Notes: generated by a model from the sequence alone, not told the origin. Positions 22,096-34,248 are shown, counted from the first letter of the stretch. The stretch: 64,000 nt of DNA from Isoetes taiwanensis (GCA_021234155.1 JAJEKV010000036.1:942777-1006776); one strand, 5' to 3'. A program made the numbers and translations.

Positions 22096-23449
22096 CCTCC
22101 TCCAATGGTATCAAGACGGAGAACACTGGGATCCTCAATTCCCATTCGACCTCCTTTAATCCTTTTTGCTCCAAAGGATGGACCTTATCACCAACACGTA
22201 GGCCCACCCTGATTATGCAGCTTTCCTTGAGTTTTATACTCAAGAGATGCTACCCCTCTGTATTCCCCTAGGGGATCCTGCCCAGCTCTACTTAGAGAGG
22301 GCCATTGTGAGAGAGATGTTGGGAGGCGACTCTCATGCCTCCAATATTCTCACGGGGAAGCTCAGATAGGGCAGGAGACCCCCCATCTTGATGTATGAGG
22401 GCCAACAGTACCTTGAAGTGACTTTTGCACTAGCTATACTCATGGATCGGTAGGTGGACAACAAAACTTTGCCAACGGAGAAGGGCAAGGCGCCCGAACT
22501 CTCTGACGACAAGGACGACGAGTACGTCCGAGAGGATGACTTCATCTGGTGGAGGCAGTTAGCAGAACAGATACCTTCACGCCAAGACTAGGGGCCACGA
22601 CGCTTGGATGCCCTCCCGGTTATCTGCCATCAGGATCATGAATACCTTCTATTGGAGGATATCATGTGGACCTACCAGATAGTTCTTGACCTTAAGGCCA
22701 AGAAGAAGGCATACGTGCTATATGAGCTAGTCGAGTACTGCATGGACGATTTTATCGATTTCACGCTGGCTGAGCTCCCTACCGAAGTGCACCAGTTCCT
22801 CCAGTTCCATCAGGAAATCATCGAGCCAGCTGATACCCTCTTGAGGTTCCGAGATCTTATGCTGCAAGAGCCCCCATCCTAGCCGCCTGAGGACGTTTTC
22901 ATCGCTATGGGACACCATGTCCCAAACATTGACATGGTGGATATCCCTTCGGAATCTGATGAAGAAGGGGAAGATCTTTATGACAATAAGGATCATCTGA
23001 AGGAAGAGAAGCATGAATTTAAAGAAGAAGAGGTCATCATGGACCTCGACAAGGAAGTAGCTACCTCTATCACCCCAGAGGTTAAGGCGTTGGGAAATCA
23101 TCTTATGCGCTTCTTCCTTTTAGCTTTTCGGTAGGGACAGGTCCTCTTTGTGGCACGGGACCTAGCCCCAGAGGCAGAGGCATCATGGTGGGCCCTTCGC
23201 ACGTTGTCCACCTTGGCAGGCCATAAGAAGCTCCCATATCGCACCGTCACATATGTGCTCGTGCGACGGGACTTCACTTTGACTGCCTTGGGGCAGGATA
23301 TAGCATCGTATGAAACTCCTTGTGGCCGCTCCTTTAGCCACAGCTTATCCTCCAGAGAGTGCCTCCGTCAGGGTCCGCACCATCAGCCTAGGAGTTACTC
23401 TGCTTTGCCACCGTTAGCCATTTCCACCTTCAACATCGATGGATCATGA
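22082..23449 (+). pseudogene. Second ORF of the H3 element, unknown function
   Basis: One uninterrupted frame of about 455 codons from ATG 22082 to TGA 23447, except for seven in-frame stops: TAA at 22157 and TAG at 22199, 22367, 22451, 22589, 22880 and 23132. All seven fit glutamine by context, and there is no frameshift. Features include LLQWYQDGEHW at the start, an acidic stretch SDDKDDEYVREDD, EYLLLEDIMW, DDFIDFTLAELPTEV, and a long acidic/lysine segment around 22950-23050. I do not recognise the family. The 62820 ORF shows the same order of features (WY near the start, EYILTNDIL, DFIDYSYQIPREV), so the two look homologous. It sits between the H3 domain and gag; its acidic character could suit a histone-binding partner (inference). 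Confidence 0.7.
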
Positions 23450-24169
23450 CGCAGGACCTAGTTCCTGAATGTAGCCCCTTGGGCTTATAGTCTATGGCCT
23501 TCGGCCGTTATGACATATGTATTAATTATATAGGCATTTCTATGCCATTTTTAATACAATTTTTGGTTTTTTTTTTTTTATCGATTGTCTCTCTCGTTGA
23601 TAAACCCCTTGTGCATAGATTATAACTCATTGATTGTGCACCTATTGCCGGGTCTATTACAGGGACAATCATGCCGTATTACACCACTAAGGGATGGAAA
23701 TTGTCACGCTTTCTCAGGATAAGGCGGTCCACAACTTGCGATGCACTATGCGGAGGAGTTGGTCCTATTGGGATAACACATACGAGGAAGCACTCTTCGA
23801 TGTGGATGATCACCTTTGGGAACTTTATCAGGCAATGAACAATTTGTTCACCTCTTGATCCTAAGCCCGACCATGGAGTACCGAGATCTCACCCTCCAGG
23901 CTTGGCATAAGTATAATTTACTGTGGACAGTGAGGGATAGTACCCTTCATTCGATACTGAATCCATTTACATTTCCAGTTGATTATAATTATGTATAAAC
24001 ACCTTGTATAACTAAGATTTTACATTCCATCTATCTGTTTGGATATTATGCTAAATGTAACATTATGCTCTATGTTAATATCAAGCATTTTCCTCTTAAT
24101 GGTCTTATTATATCAATGTTGAACATGTTGTGCTTATCTCCATCGTATCTATATTTTAGACGGTGCACA
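23450..24169 (+). other. Inter-ORF region of element 1
   Basis: Short coding-looking pieces without known motifs: a frame near 23690-23860 (SWSYWDNTYEEALFDVDDHL) shifts into another at 23816-23998. These may be a degraded extension of the second ORF. An AT-rich spacer follows to the gag start. Confidence 0.3.
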
Positions 24170-25075
24170 TCCTCCTCCATGGGCGACACCTGTGCAACTG
24201 GGATGTCTCAACCCCAGAGCAGGAGCTCATACTTATGAAGCGTTAGCTTACTGAGCTCCAAGCTTAAGTATTTCATAATAACCCACCATCGGCCATTACC
24301 AGCATTTGGAAGAACCGTAAATTGGCCCACTTCTCGGGCAAGACCAGGTCAGGTGTGGATGCTGAATCCTGGTTAGACGAGATGCACGAGTTTGAAAATA
24401 TCCTATGGAATGACAGAAAAGGATATTGGCAAGGTTGCCACCACTAACCTCGCAGTGTCAGCCGCATTTGGTAGAAGGAATATGCCCGCTCTCATGGACT
24501 CACTTGAGGTAGGTGCCGATACAAGGTTTTTGCTAAAGCCTTCAAGTCTCACTATGTCCCCAGAGCTCATCGCTGCCAACAAATTCAAATTTTTTATTGC
24601 CTGAAGCAAAAGAATATGACAGTCCAAGCATACAGGGACGAGTTCATGAGGTTACAATTGTATGTTCTTGGAGTAAATTAACGCAGGGCAGTTGAGGGGT
24701 ACATTGAGGGGTTATCCCCTACTCTTAGGAAGATGGTTCAAGCTATTGATCCCAAAACAGTAGCAGAAGATGAGGCTAAGGCCCTTAGCTTGGAGGAGAA
24801 CACTCTTAAGTACCAGCCACCATGCCCCTCTGCCTTTGGTTAGAACATGAGCTATACACCGTATCAGGGACGCTCACCTAGCCCCGGACCTCCCTCGTCA
24901 GTTGGGTATCAGAAGCGAGATAAGAAAGTTTCCTTCACGGTCCCAGATAAGTCTGCTAGTACCACGAGAGTTGTCCGAAATATTCTTTAGGCAATTCCAA
25001 GGGAGGCTCGTGAACAGTTACAAAGAGACAAAGCTTGTTATCATTGCTTCGCCTGGGGCATCGTATGCAGGAATG
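24170..25075 (+). pseudogene. gag of element 1
   Basis: The Retrotrans_gag-type core is visible: HFSGKTRSGVDAESWLDEM (about 24330-24385) and MTVQAYRDEFMRL then EGLSPTLRKM (24616-24740). The C-terminal zinc knuckle CYHC...GHRMQEC (about 25036-25075) is cut by a one-base frameshift in its middle. In-frame stops TAG 24244, TAA 24265, TAA 24679, TAG 24841 and TAG 24988 all fit glutamine; frame changes occur around 24405 and 24530. It would form the particle shell if intact. Confidence 0.8.
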
Positions 25076-25079
25076 CCCA

Positions 25080-28000
25080 TACGTTACCCAGGCTGCCCAA
25101 GCTGCTTTTGCCGAAGTGGATTGGGAGGATGTTATAGACCCAATAGAATCGGAGAACGTTGCTGATGACGAGGCACCAGACTATATACAAGGTGAGTCTC
25201 ACATTTATGCCGCTATTGAGACAGGTCAAGCAGATAGTCAACCTTCTGTCATATCCACGGTTGGCCAAGTAGACAGTAAACCCTTTATCATTCTGATGGA
25301 CATGGGTAGCACGCACAATTTTGCCTCCCCTATAATGGCAGAAGCTTTACAGCTGACTCCCTTGAAGTCAAAGCCACGTCCAATCACGTTGATTAGTGGG
25401 GCCATATACCATACACAAGATCGATGCATCAATTTGAATATTCAGTTGCCAGGAGCACCCGTTGCTCTAGGGGTCAAGATCATGAACATTGGCCGTTATG
25501 ACCTTATTGTCGGCATGGAATTCTTGGCTGCTGCAAAGGCAAACATTGATTGTGAAAAGTGAGAAGTCACCTTTAACGCAGCTAATGGAGCCCAAGTAAC
25601 CATCATGGGTAACCCAGTTATTCCAATTATGCAGTGTATTTCATTGCGGCACTTGGACAAAGCTATCAAGAAGTATCAGGTTGCTTGTATTATTCGGCTT
25701 GCATCAGTAGACACCAAGTCTAAACAGGAGGAACTTATTGATAACTTACCCCCAGCAATAGCAGCTATTCTTCGGGAATACCACGACCTTTTTCCAGATG
25801 ATATTCATAGGTTGCCACCTTTCCGAGGCATGGAGTGTGAAATTACCTTAGAACCAGACACTAAGCCTACCAGTAAGGCTCTATACAGAATGAGTACCCC
25901 CGAATTAATGGAACTTAAGAAACAGTTGCAAAAACTTCTTAAATTGGGCTTCATTCGACCAAGTATATCACCTTTTGGTGCACCTATTTTGTTTGTAAAG
26001 AAGAAGGATGGTACCTTAAGGATGTGCATTGATTATGGGCAACTGAACAAGCACGCGATTAAGAATCAGTATGCCTTACTGCGTGCCGATGATTTGATGG
26101 ATCAATTACAAGGAGCTAAGTATTTCACAAAGATTGAACTTTGCTCAGGATATTACCATATAAGAATTAAGGAGGATGACATCCATAAGTCCATTCCGGA
26201 CATGCTATGGGCATTACGAGTTCACTGTTATGCCATTTGGGCTAACTAATGCTCCAGCCACATTCATGAGATTGATGAACGATGTTTTCCATGAGTATCT
26301 TGATGACTTTGTCATCATGTTCTTCGATGATATCCTCATATAGAGCAAAACCTTAGAGGACCATGAGCGTCATCTTCGTTTAGCCTTGCCAAGTTCTCCA
26401 AGTGTAGGTCTGCAACCACCAAGGTTGATTACTTGGGACATATTGTTTCTGTTGAGGTAATAGCTACGGATCCCGCCAAGGTTGAAGCAGTAAAAGATTT
26501 GCCGATCCCAACAAATGTACCAGAGGTAAGGAGCTTTCTAGGCTTGGCCGGATATTACCGCAAGTTTGTTAAAGGCTTTGCTAACCTTGCCGCACCTTTT
26601 ATGGACCTTACAAAATATGAGAAGGTTAAAGATTGGATGGTACACTGGAAGGCCAAGGTCCAAGCTGGGTTTTAGTCATTGAAGCATGCATTGACAACTG
26701 CTCCAGTTCTCACCTTGCCTGATCCTCAGAAGGATAAGCGGGTTGCCACAGATGCCAGTAATATTGCTACTAGTGGAGTATTGGAGTATTGACGCAAGAA
26801 GGTAGGGTAATTGCCTATAATTCAAAGAAGATGAATGATGCAGAACAACGTTACCCCACGCATGACCAAGAATTCTTTGTTGTCGTGCATGCCTTGTGCA
26901 TTTGGAGGCATTACTTACTTGGGAGACGATTCCAATTGGATACAGATCACCAAAGCCTCCAATATATTTTTACGCAACCCCACCTCAATCTCAGGCAGCG
27001 ACTATGGATGGAGTTCCTGGAAGAATATGATTTTGAAGTAATCTATAAGCCAGACAAGTATAATGTGGTCGCCGATGCGCTTTTCAGACATCCATTGGTC
27101 ATTCGAATGCATTGTAATACTATTTCCACACTCTCCAGCAAGTTTGGTAAGCAGATACAGCAGACTCTTCCAGCAGATCCTGAATTTCAGGAGATATGGC
27201 AAAGTCTATCCAAGGACGCCAAAACAGATAAAGAGAGGGAGGCTTTCCGCCATTATAAAAAGGAAGGTGATCTCCTTTATTACAAGGATAAGTTATGTGT
27301 CCCTCAGACGTCAGGAGTTCGTAAGCTTCTTCTCCACGACACACATAACAGTCCTATAGCGGGGCCAGACATGAAGAAACACATTGCCCGATACATTAAG
27401 CAATATCAGATATATCAGCAAACAAAGGCAAAACAGTTACGTGTCCGGCGGGAATTGCAACCCTTCAATGTGTCTAATGCGAAATGGGAAGTTATTACCA
27501 TGGATTTTATCGTGGGGCTCCCGCGCACCTTAAGGGGATTTGATGCCCTAATGGTGGTGGTCGACAAGCTTTCCAAAATGGCGCATTTTTTGCCATGTCG
27601 GACCACAGACACTGCATTAGATACTGCCTTGTTGTTCAACAAGGAGGTGTTTCGCCTTCACGGAATGCCCGTACTATTATATCAGACCAGGATCCTAAGT
27701 TTGTTAGTGCATTTTGGAAGGATTTCTTTAGCACTATTCAAACTAAGCTTGCTATGAGCACAGCTTACCACCCCGCAGACGGATAGCCAAACAGAGTGTA
27801 CCAATCGCATAATTGAGGACATGCTACGTAACTATGTCTGGAACAAGCAATCTCAATGGGCAGATTATATCCATTTGGTGGAGTTTGCCTATAATAATAC
27901 TAGGCAGGAGTCTTCAAGGATGTCTCCTTTTATGATCAATTATAGTTACCAATGCCTTACGCTAGACACGTGGCATAATCTGGTTTCCAAGGTGGAAGTG

Positions 28001-28621
28001 TCTCAACTGTTGCTTACAGATATGCAAGCCCTAGTCGAAGAAGTTCGAGGGTATTTGTTAGCTCCTATAGCTCGGCAAAAGAGCCTTGCTGACCGGCATC
28101 GGACACCACGGGAATTTCAGGTTGGTGAGTTCGGATGGCTAAAGATCAAGGTGAAGCAAACCAAACTCAAAATTGGCAATTGTAAGAAACTTGCACCGAG
28201 ATGGGGGGGACCCTTTGAGATTACCGAAAGGATAGGTTCTCAAGCCTACCGGTTGAACCTCCCCGCACATTTGAAGGTCCACAAAGTCTTCCATGTGAGC
28301 CTTCTCAAGAAGCACAACCTCGATCCAGAAAAGATTCTTGACTCGCCAACACTTCTGAAAATGACAGAGGATCAATTGGAGATAGTGTCTCAGGCTCTCC
28401 TTTATCGTGCATATAAGCACACCCGCAAAACTCAAATCTTGCAGTATTTGGTTAAGTGGAAACACTTACCGACGGAGGATGCAACCTGGGTTCTTAAAGC
28501 AGATTTGGATAAGACTTACCCGGATTTTATGCGAGAATGCCAGGGCCAAACTATTCAAGATGCGATCAACTCCAACCCTAATGGTAAGCATTGTGTTATG
28601 CATCCGGCAGGGACCATATGA
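25080..28621 (+). pseudogene. pol of element 1: protease, RT, RNase H, integrase, chromodomain
   Basis: Protease: LMDMGSTHNFAS near 25300, where the usual D-S/T-G reads [25 protein letters not shown]; motif A reads [13 protein letters not shown] with Glu instead of the catalytic Asp; motif C reads FFDDIL after a frameshift near 26195. RNase H: RSFLGLAGYYRKFVKGF through LDTDHQSLQYI, split by an 8-bp duplication at 26775-26790. Integrase: the HHCC finger has lost its CxxC (Tyr at both) and part of the segment before it; MDFIVGLP is the core start, with frameshifts near 27665 and 27775. The final frame (27821-28621) ends in a chromodomain (LQYLVKWKHLPTEDATW, about 28391-28530). Stops: TGA 25560, TAG 26341, TAG 26673. 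No enzyme is likely to be active. Confidence 0.9.
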
Positions 28622-29137
28622 GAGTCGATCCGACAGGGATCATTTCAGGGGTTGGGTTACATGCATCTTATATGGGGAAATGGGCATATAGGCATTCATG
28701 ATAGGACGCATCCGTCTACGGCTATAATAAGAATATGACCATTCCTTACGTCGAGACGACATGCAAGCCTTAGGCATGATAGGAATCTTGCATTCATATT
28801 TCTTTTTTTAAGGGGGTGGTCCCTTCAACCACACTACTTAAATTATTTTGTACGTACTGATGTACTGTAATTCTGCAGGCCAGTAGCGCGTATTGACGTA
28901 CTGCAGAAGATTCTAGGCCTCCGTTTGCAGCCATCTCATGTTATCTGACTGCTTGTTTGTCTATGAGTGCCTTATTTAAGTTTGTGTTATGGCATTTCTT
29001 ATCTTATGTTAAGGGACTTCAGTCCTACAGCAACTATATGTAATCTTGTATTACTTCAACTAATAGAGTTATCTTTTATAACTTAATTGTTTTCTTCTAA
29101 CTAGGCTAACCCTAATGCTGAGGACATCATTATTCCA

Positions 29138-29148
29138 AAGGGGGAGAA
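29138..29148 (+). promoter_or_regulatory. Polypurine tract of element 1
   Basis: AAAGGGGGAGAA lies directly before the 3' LTR start TGTGACG at 29149; it would prime plus-strand DNA synthesis. The region from 28622 to 29137 is untranslated and shows no gene. Confidence 0.8.
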
Positions 29149-29925
29149 TGTGACGTTCTAGGTATTTATACGGTATACGTATACATACGATGACATAACC
29201 AGTATACAATTAGTCCCTTAGGAGTTAATAGGGGATAACTTGGGCTAACCTAAAAGGGTTTTCTTTAGCTGTGCTAAAATAATAAGGGAGTAATTAACCT
29301 AATTAGGCTAATTAGATTAATTATTTGTTAAAGTCAACCAATAGGGCTGCGCCACCTGGCCCAAATGGATTGGCCAAGGGGGACTTGCCAATTTTAGAGG
29401 GCAAATTGGGGTCCTACCCCCATTGCTGCTCCAAATCGATTTGGGGGGAGGGGAGGAAGGAGGAGCCATCAGCTGCTATGATCAGACTTGAATAGAAACC
29501 TTTCGTGACAATGGCTCCAGCCAGGAGACCGGTTAGTCCCCAGATAGTTTGCGCTTCAGCTAACACTTCTTTGAATAGATAGAATGCTTAAATTCTCTTT
29601 TATATGTTACCAAGATGATGATGGATGCTTTGATTGTGATTATATTCCTTCTTTCTGTTCTTTCCATGTGTTTGGGGTTAAAGGGAGGGTAGAGACTTGA
29701 AAGCTTCTCAGAAATAGAGATGTTTCTACCTAGAACCCTTAAAACCCAGTAATTGCGGCATGTGCACAAGAGCCCACCTGGTTGTGGATGCTATATCATG
29801 ATTCAACACCAGATAACGGGTACAATGGTGAAATAGAGGGTGGGGTCTTGCCTAGCGTGGGTACAGGACTCCTACAGTGTGCTAGGCTTATAGTCGGTCC
29901 TCGCATTGGGGCCGGGTATGGCCTC
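29149..29925 (+). mobile_element. 3' LTR of element 1, truncated
   Basis: It matches 17032-17800 of the 5' LTR from TGTGACGTTCTAGG to GGGTATGG, then stops where element 2 begins. The remaining part of the LTR is not seen on the far side of element 2. Confidence 0.85.
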
Positions 29926-30445
29926 TGTCATGAACCCACGCGAAAACAAGAAAAATACGTGGAAAATACGCAAGAAATATGGAAGAAATACGCCAAGATC
30001 GGCAAAGAATTTGATATATGAATAGGAATCAAGAGTACAATGGTCCGAAGGCAAGCAGGAATACGAGACAGATGCATAGAAGGCTCAAGACTGGCGTTGA
30101 ACCGGAATGGTTCGACAAGAAGGAGATGCCCCTTTATATATCTAGGCCAACGGTCAAGATCGCGCCACTCCAATGGATGAGATCTTGCCAAGTGTCGCGC
30201 ATGCATTTAGGTTCTAGAATATTCTAGAACCTCCTGGAGATAGCCACACATATGAGGAGGACGTGAAGAAATGTTTTCAACAAATATTGGTAGTGCACTT
30301 GGTAAAAGTGTGTTAACTCGCAATTGGAAGGTTGCAAGTTCAAACCTTGTCTTGTGGAATTACTTTTTTGCATCCGTGTGATGACCATCTTTTGTACATA
30401 TGAGTATAATGTTTGTATGATACGAATATCTGTATGGTTGTCACA
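29926..30445 (-). mobile_element. 3' LTR of element 2 (520 bp)
   Basis: Plus-strand ends are TGTCATGAACCC and GGTTGTCACA, giving a TG...CA LTR with TGT/ACA inverted termini. On the minus strand it directly follows the polypurine tract GGAGGGGGATGG. Five bases before it, GCCTC, are the candidate target site. Confidence 0.75.
30287..30370 (+). promoter_or_regulatory. tRNA-like / RNA polymerase III type-2 promoter sequence in the LTR
   Basis: TGGTAGTGCACTTGG resembles an A box; AGTTCAAACC resembles a B box. GCAAG-TTCAAAC-CTTGT folds as a T arm with a 7-base loop, and GCAC...GTGT as a D arm. A run of six T's (about 30364) follows as a possible terminator. The anticodon arm does not pair well, so it is not a functional tRNA; it may be a SINE head. 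Confidence 0.4.
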
Positions 30446-30457
30446 CCATCCCCCTCC
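30446..30457 (-). promoter_or_regulatory. Polypurine tract of element 2
   Basis: GGAGGGGGATGG on the minus strand, adjoining the LTR start TGTGACAACC. Confidence 0.7.
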
Positions 30458-33400
30458 TACGATGGCGACGAGTCCTCAGAGCTGGGATCAGAGTACTCAA
30501 ACTTGGCTTGTCCAGGTAACGTCGGTGAAACTCCGCAATTTTATCAGGAGCATTAGTCAGATTCTCGGCAGGCTCCCAGGTTCTATCACCTGGCGAGTAA
30601 CCTTCCCAATCGACAAAGTAATACAATCGTCGACGAAGAAACTTGGAGTCTAGAATCTCTCGAACCTCGAACTCCTCATGATCATCAATTTCTACTGGTG
30701 GTGGAGGCGGAGGAACGCGATCCGGGAAAGTATTAACTGTATAGGGCTCCAATAGAGAAACATGAAATACTAGATGGAGCCGAACGGTTGGAGGAAGCTC
30801 GAGCTGGAATGCCACATTGCTAATTTGATCCATGATCCGGTAAGGACCAAGGCGACGATAGTCAAGCTTGTTGCAGGGACGTAAGGTAGGGAGGTCCCTA
30901 CAAAGAAGCCAGACAAGGTCACCAATGTGAAATTTAGGAGCTTCCTGCCGATGCAAATCGGCATAATGCCGATAACGTTCATGTGCTTGGTGAAGATGAT
31001 GCTAAAGATCTGATTGAAGAGCTTGGAATTTCTCAAGTCAAGACTCGAGGATTGATAGAGTCACCACTAGCGATACTAAGGGACCAACGAGGATGCTGAC
31101 CAGAGTTCAGAAATAATGGAATCTGGCCAGTGGAGGCATGTACTGAGTTATTATAGGCAAACTCAGGTAATAGAAGATAATCTCACCCAATCATCATGCT
31201 GATAACTGATAAAGCACCTTAGATATTGATCCAGAGTCTGATTAGTGCGCTTTGCCTTCCCATTACTTTCTGGATGATAACCAGATGTCAATGAGCAGTC
31301 GATATGCAATAACTATAAAAGTCGCTTCCAAAAACCTACAATGAACTGCGGTCCACGATCGCTGACGATAGTATCGGGTAAGCCGTGAAGTCTGACTACT
31401 TCATGAAGAAGAAGAAGATCCGATGTTCCCTCACTGGTGATAGTGACATTGCAGGGAATAAAATGAGCCATCTTAGAGAAATGATCAACAACAACTATGA
31501 TGGCATCATAACCCCGAGAGAGTGGCAACTCCAGAATAAAGTCTATAGAAATGCTCTTCCAAGGTTCATCTGGTACCGGCAGTGGCTGAAGAAGGCCATG
31601 AGGAAGATGCCTTGGAACCTTTGCTCGACAGCAGATGTCACAGGATCAAGTAAAAGCTTCGACAGAGCGACGAAGCCCAGGCCAACAATACTCTCGACTA
31701 ATAAGTTCAAGAGTCTTGGCTACTCCAAAGTGTTCGGCCATAGGTGAATCATGGCAAACTTGGAGAACCCGAAGCCTAGAAGCACCATCTGGCACGTATA
31801 GAAGCCCATCACAGAACATGAGTCCATCTCGAATCTCAAAACGATCATAGTCTAATCGCATTTGCTGAGAAGATGATGCAGAGCCAAGGTGTGAGAATGC
31901 ATCTTGAGCCAATAGATCGGAGGGCAGAGATGCTCGAACAGACTCCAACAAGACCGTATCATGAGGTCTCTCGGACAAAGTGTGAGCCATAAGCTGGAAC
32001 GATCAGGCCCTAAAATAACCTGTGATTGCAGATCAAATGCAGGATCACCTAGCTTGGGCTCAAGATAGGCGCGTCGAGACAAGGCATTAGGCTTCCCTTG
32101 GAGGAATCCAGGAAGGTACTTGATCACAAAATCAGCACAGAATAATACTTGAGTATGCCATCGGGCCTGGCGACGGTTGAGCACTCGAGCAGACTGAAAA
32201 TGCTCTAGATTGCGATAATCTGTATAGACTGTGGCCTTATAAGGAGATCCCTCCAGAAAACATCTCCACTCCTCGAAAGAATCCACTATCGCCAACAACT
32301 CCTTGTCATAAATGGGATAGTTGATTTCAGCAGCCTGAAACTTCCGTGAGTGATAGGCGATTGGATGTAGTTCATAGTCATACCCCTCGTGTGACAGGAT
32401 CCCACCAAGAGCAAAATCAGAACCATATGCTTCAACAATATATGGGCACAAAGAATCTGCATGAGCAAGAACTGGTGTCGTGGTAAAATCATGCTTCAGA
32501 GTAACGAAAGCAGATTCCGCTTCCCCACTCCATTCAAATGGCACATCCTTAACCGTGATGTGTGTCAAAGAAAGGGCAATCTCTGAATAATCCTAAATGA
32601 AACACCGATAGAAATTGGGAAACCCAAGAAAACACTAAACATCTCGAACGGATGAAGGTGTTTGCCACTCCAAAATAGTGCTGACCTTTTCGGGATCCAT
32701 AGAGACTCTATGTGGAGTGATATGATAGCCAAGGAGTTCCACATTATCCTGCTCGAACTGACACTTCTCAAGTTTGGCATATAACCCGTGCTCATGAAGT
32801 TTCTAAAGGACCTGTCGAACATGCCTCTCATGTTCTTCGAAAGTCTTAGAATAAATAAGAATTCAGATGATAATAAAAGTGTCTAAGAACTCTCGAAAGA
32901 CATCATTGGCCATATGTTCGAATATTGCTGGAGCATTGGTAAGTCCAAACGGCATAACTGTGTACTCAAAATGGCCGTACCGAGTACAAAAAGTTGTTTT
33001 CCACTCATCACCCTCCCGGATCTGGATAAGATTGTAGGCACCCTGGAGATCAATCTTCGTAAAATAATGCGCACCTTGGAGTCGCTCCAACAACTCTGGG
33101 ATCAGAGGAAGCAGATACCAATTCGGCACTATGATTTTATTGAGGCCATAATAATCAACGACCAGACGCAGCGAATCATCCTTCTTTTGACGAAGAAGAT
33201 AGGCACTCCAGCAGGGGACTGAGAATGTCGAATGAAACCAGTGGCTAAGTTCTCTTCAATATAATCTCGCAAAACCTTCAACTCAGTGGGAGATAGACCA
33301 CATATCGCCATATGGCGGCATTGTCCCGGGCTAGAAATCAATAGGACAATCATACAGACGATGCTCTGGGAGCTTGCTGGCCTTGACTTTGTCAAAAACA

Positions 33401-34248
33401 TCAGAGAAGTCGCCATATTTACCTGGGCGTATTGGAGCAGACTTCACTAGTGCCGAGCTAGCCGACGGGTGAACTTGGATTGTAAATACTGAATTTGGAT
33501 CTTGCCTTCCAAATTTAACGAACTCGCGAAGAGAAATCTTCGAAATATGAAACTGAGAGCATGAAGAAGCTTCTAAAGAAGCAGGAGCATGAACATGAGC
33601 AGGAACAGAAGCAGGAGCAACTGAAACAGGAACAGGAGCAGGAACTGGAATAGGAGCAAAAGCAAGAACTGGAACTGGAGCAAGAGCAGAAACTGGAGCT
33701 GGAACATCATCGACAATATAGTCAGGATCTGGGGCATGAACTGGAGCAGAGACAAGAGTCAAATTAAAACATGGAGCAGAAACAGGAACAACAAGGACGG
33801 AATCAGGGGCCCACGATACTTCACGGATCGAAGTCGATGTTGGTGTAGAGACCTAAACTGCAGGTGAACTGGAACTAGAGCTAGAACCAGCAAACCGAAA
33901 TGATCTAGTATGCCAATCAATCTGTGGGTTATGTAGCTCGAGCCAGGGCAGACCTAAGACTATTGACGCATGTGGGCTAGTGATGAGATTGAAGGAAATA
34001 CTACAAGAAACTCCCTCGAACAAAACCTGAAGAGGCGCATTACATTCTGTGACTGCACCCGAGGAGATCTCCCGTCCATCAATCACTTCAACAGAACTGG
34101 GTTGCTCAACATTGCTTCTAGGAATGATGTGCTTACTGACGAACGCACTATCCATAGCATTTGCACCACAATCAAGTTGTGCCAACACTTCCAATCTTCC
34201 AACCTCTGATTTCAATGATATAGAAATGAAGAATGTCTTGTTGTTCAA
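30458..34248 (-). pseudogene. pol of element 2
   Basis: Protease (34248-33853) has LAQLDCGANAMDSAF, the retropepsin D-C-G-A motif. A linker of repeated PAPVPV-like units follows (about 33770-33580). [19 protein letters not shown] keeps the catalytic Asp of motif A, then [19 protein letters not shown]; the YxDD site near 32870 is destroyed by a small deletion and TGA. RNase H: PYIVEAYGSDFALGGILSHE and VYTDYRNLEHF. Integrase: YDAIIVVVDHFSKMAHFIPC and SDRGPQF near 31330. The last frame holds GPYRIMDQISNVAFQLELP and a clear chromodomain (EVREILDSKF, YYFVDWEGYSPGDRTWEP; about 30690-30540). Stops and frameshifts break it at several points. Confidence 0.9.

Larger units (their letters stand above)
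17032..29925 (+). mobile_element. Ty3/gypsy chromovirus carrying a histone H3 domain (element 1)
   Basis: Order on the plus strand: 5' LTR, Met-initiator PBS, N-terminal ORF, histone H3 fold, second ORF, gag with CCHC knuckle, protease, RT, RNase H, integrase, chromodomain, polypurine tract, and 3' LTR cut at 29925 by element 2. The LTRs are about 90% identical over the first 150 bp by eye, mostly with transitions. All coding parts carry stops or frameshifts. The chromodomain places it among chromoviruses; the H3 fold and second ORF upstream of gag are not part of any chromovirus layout known to me. Confidence 0.85.

Noticed and set aside
33573-33755. Leucine-rich small frame
   Set aside because: It is an off-frame reading of the PAPVPV-type linker between protease and RT of element 2.
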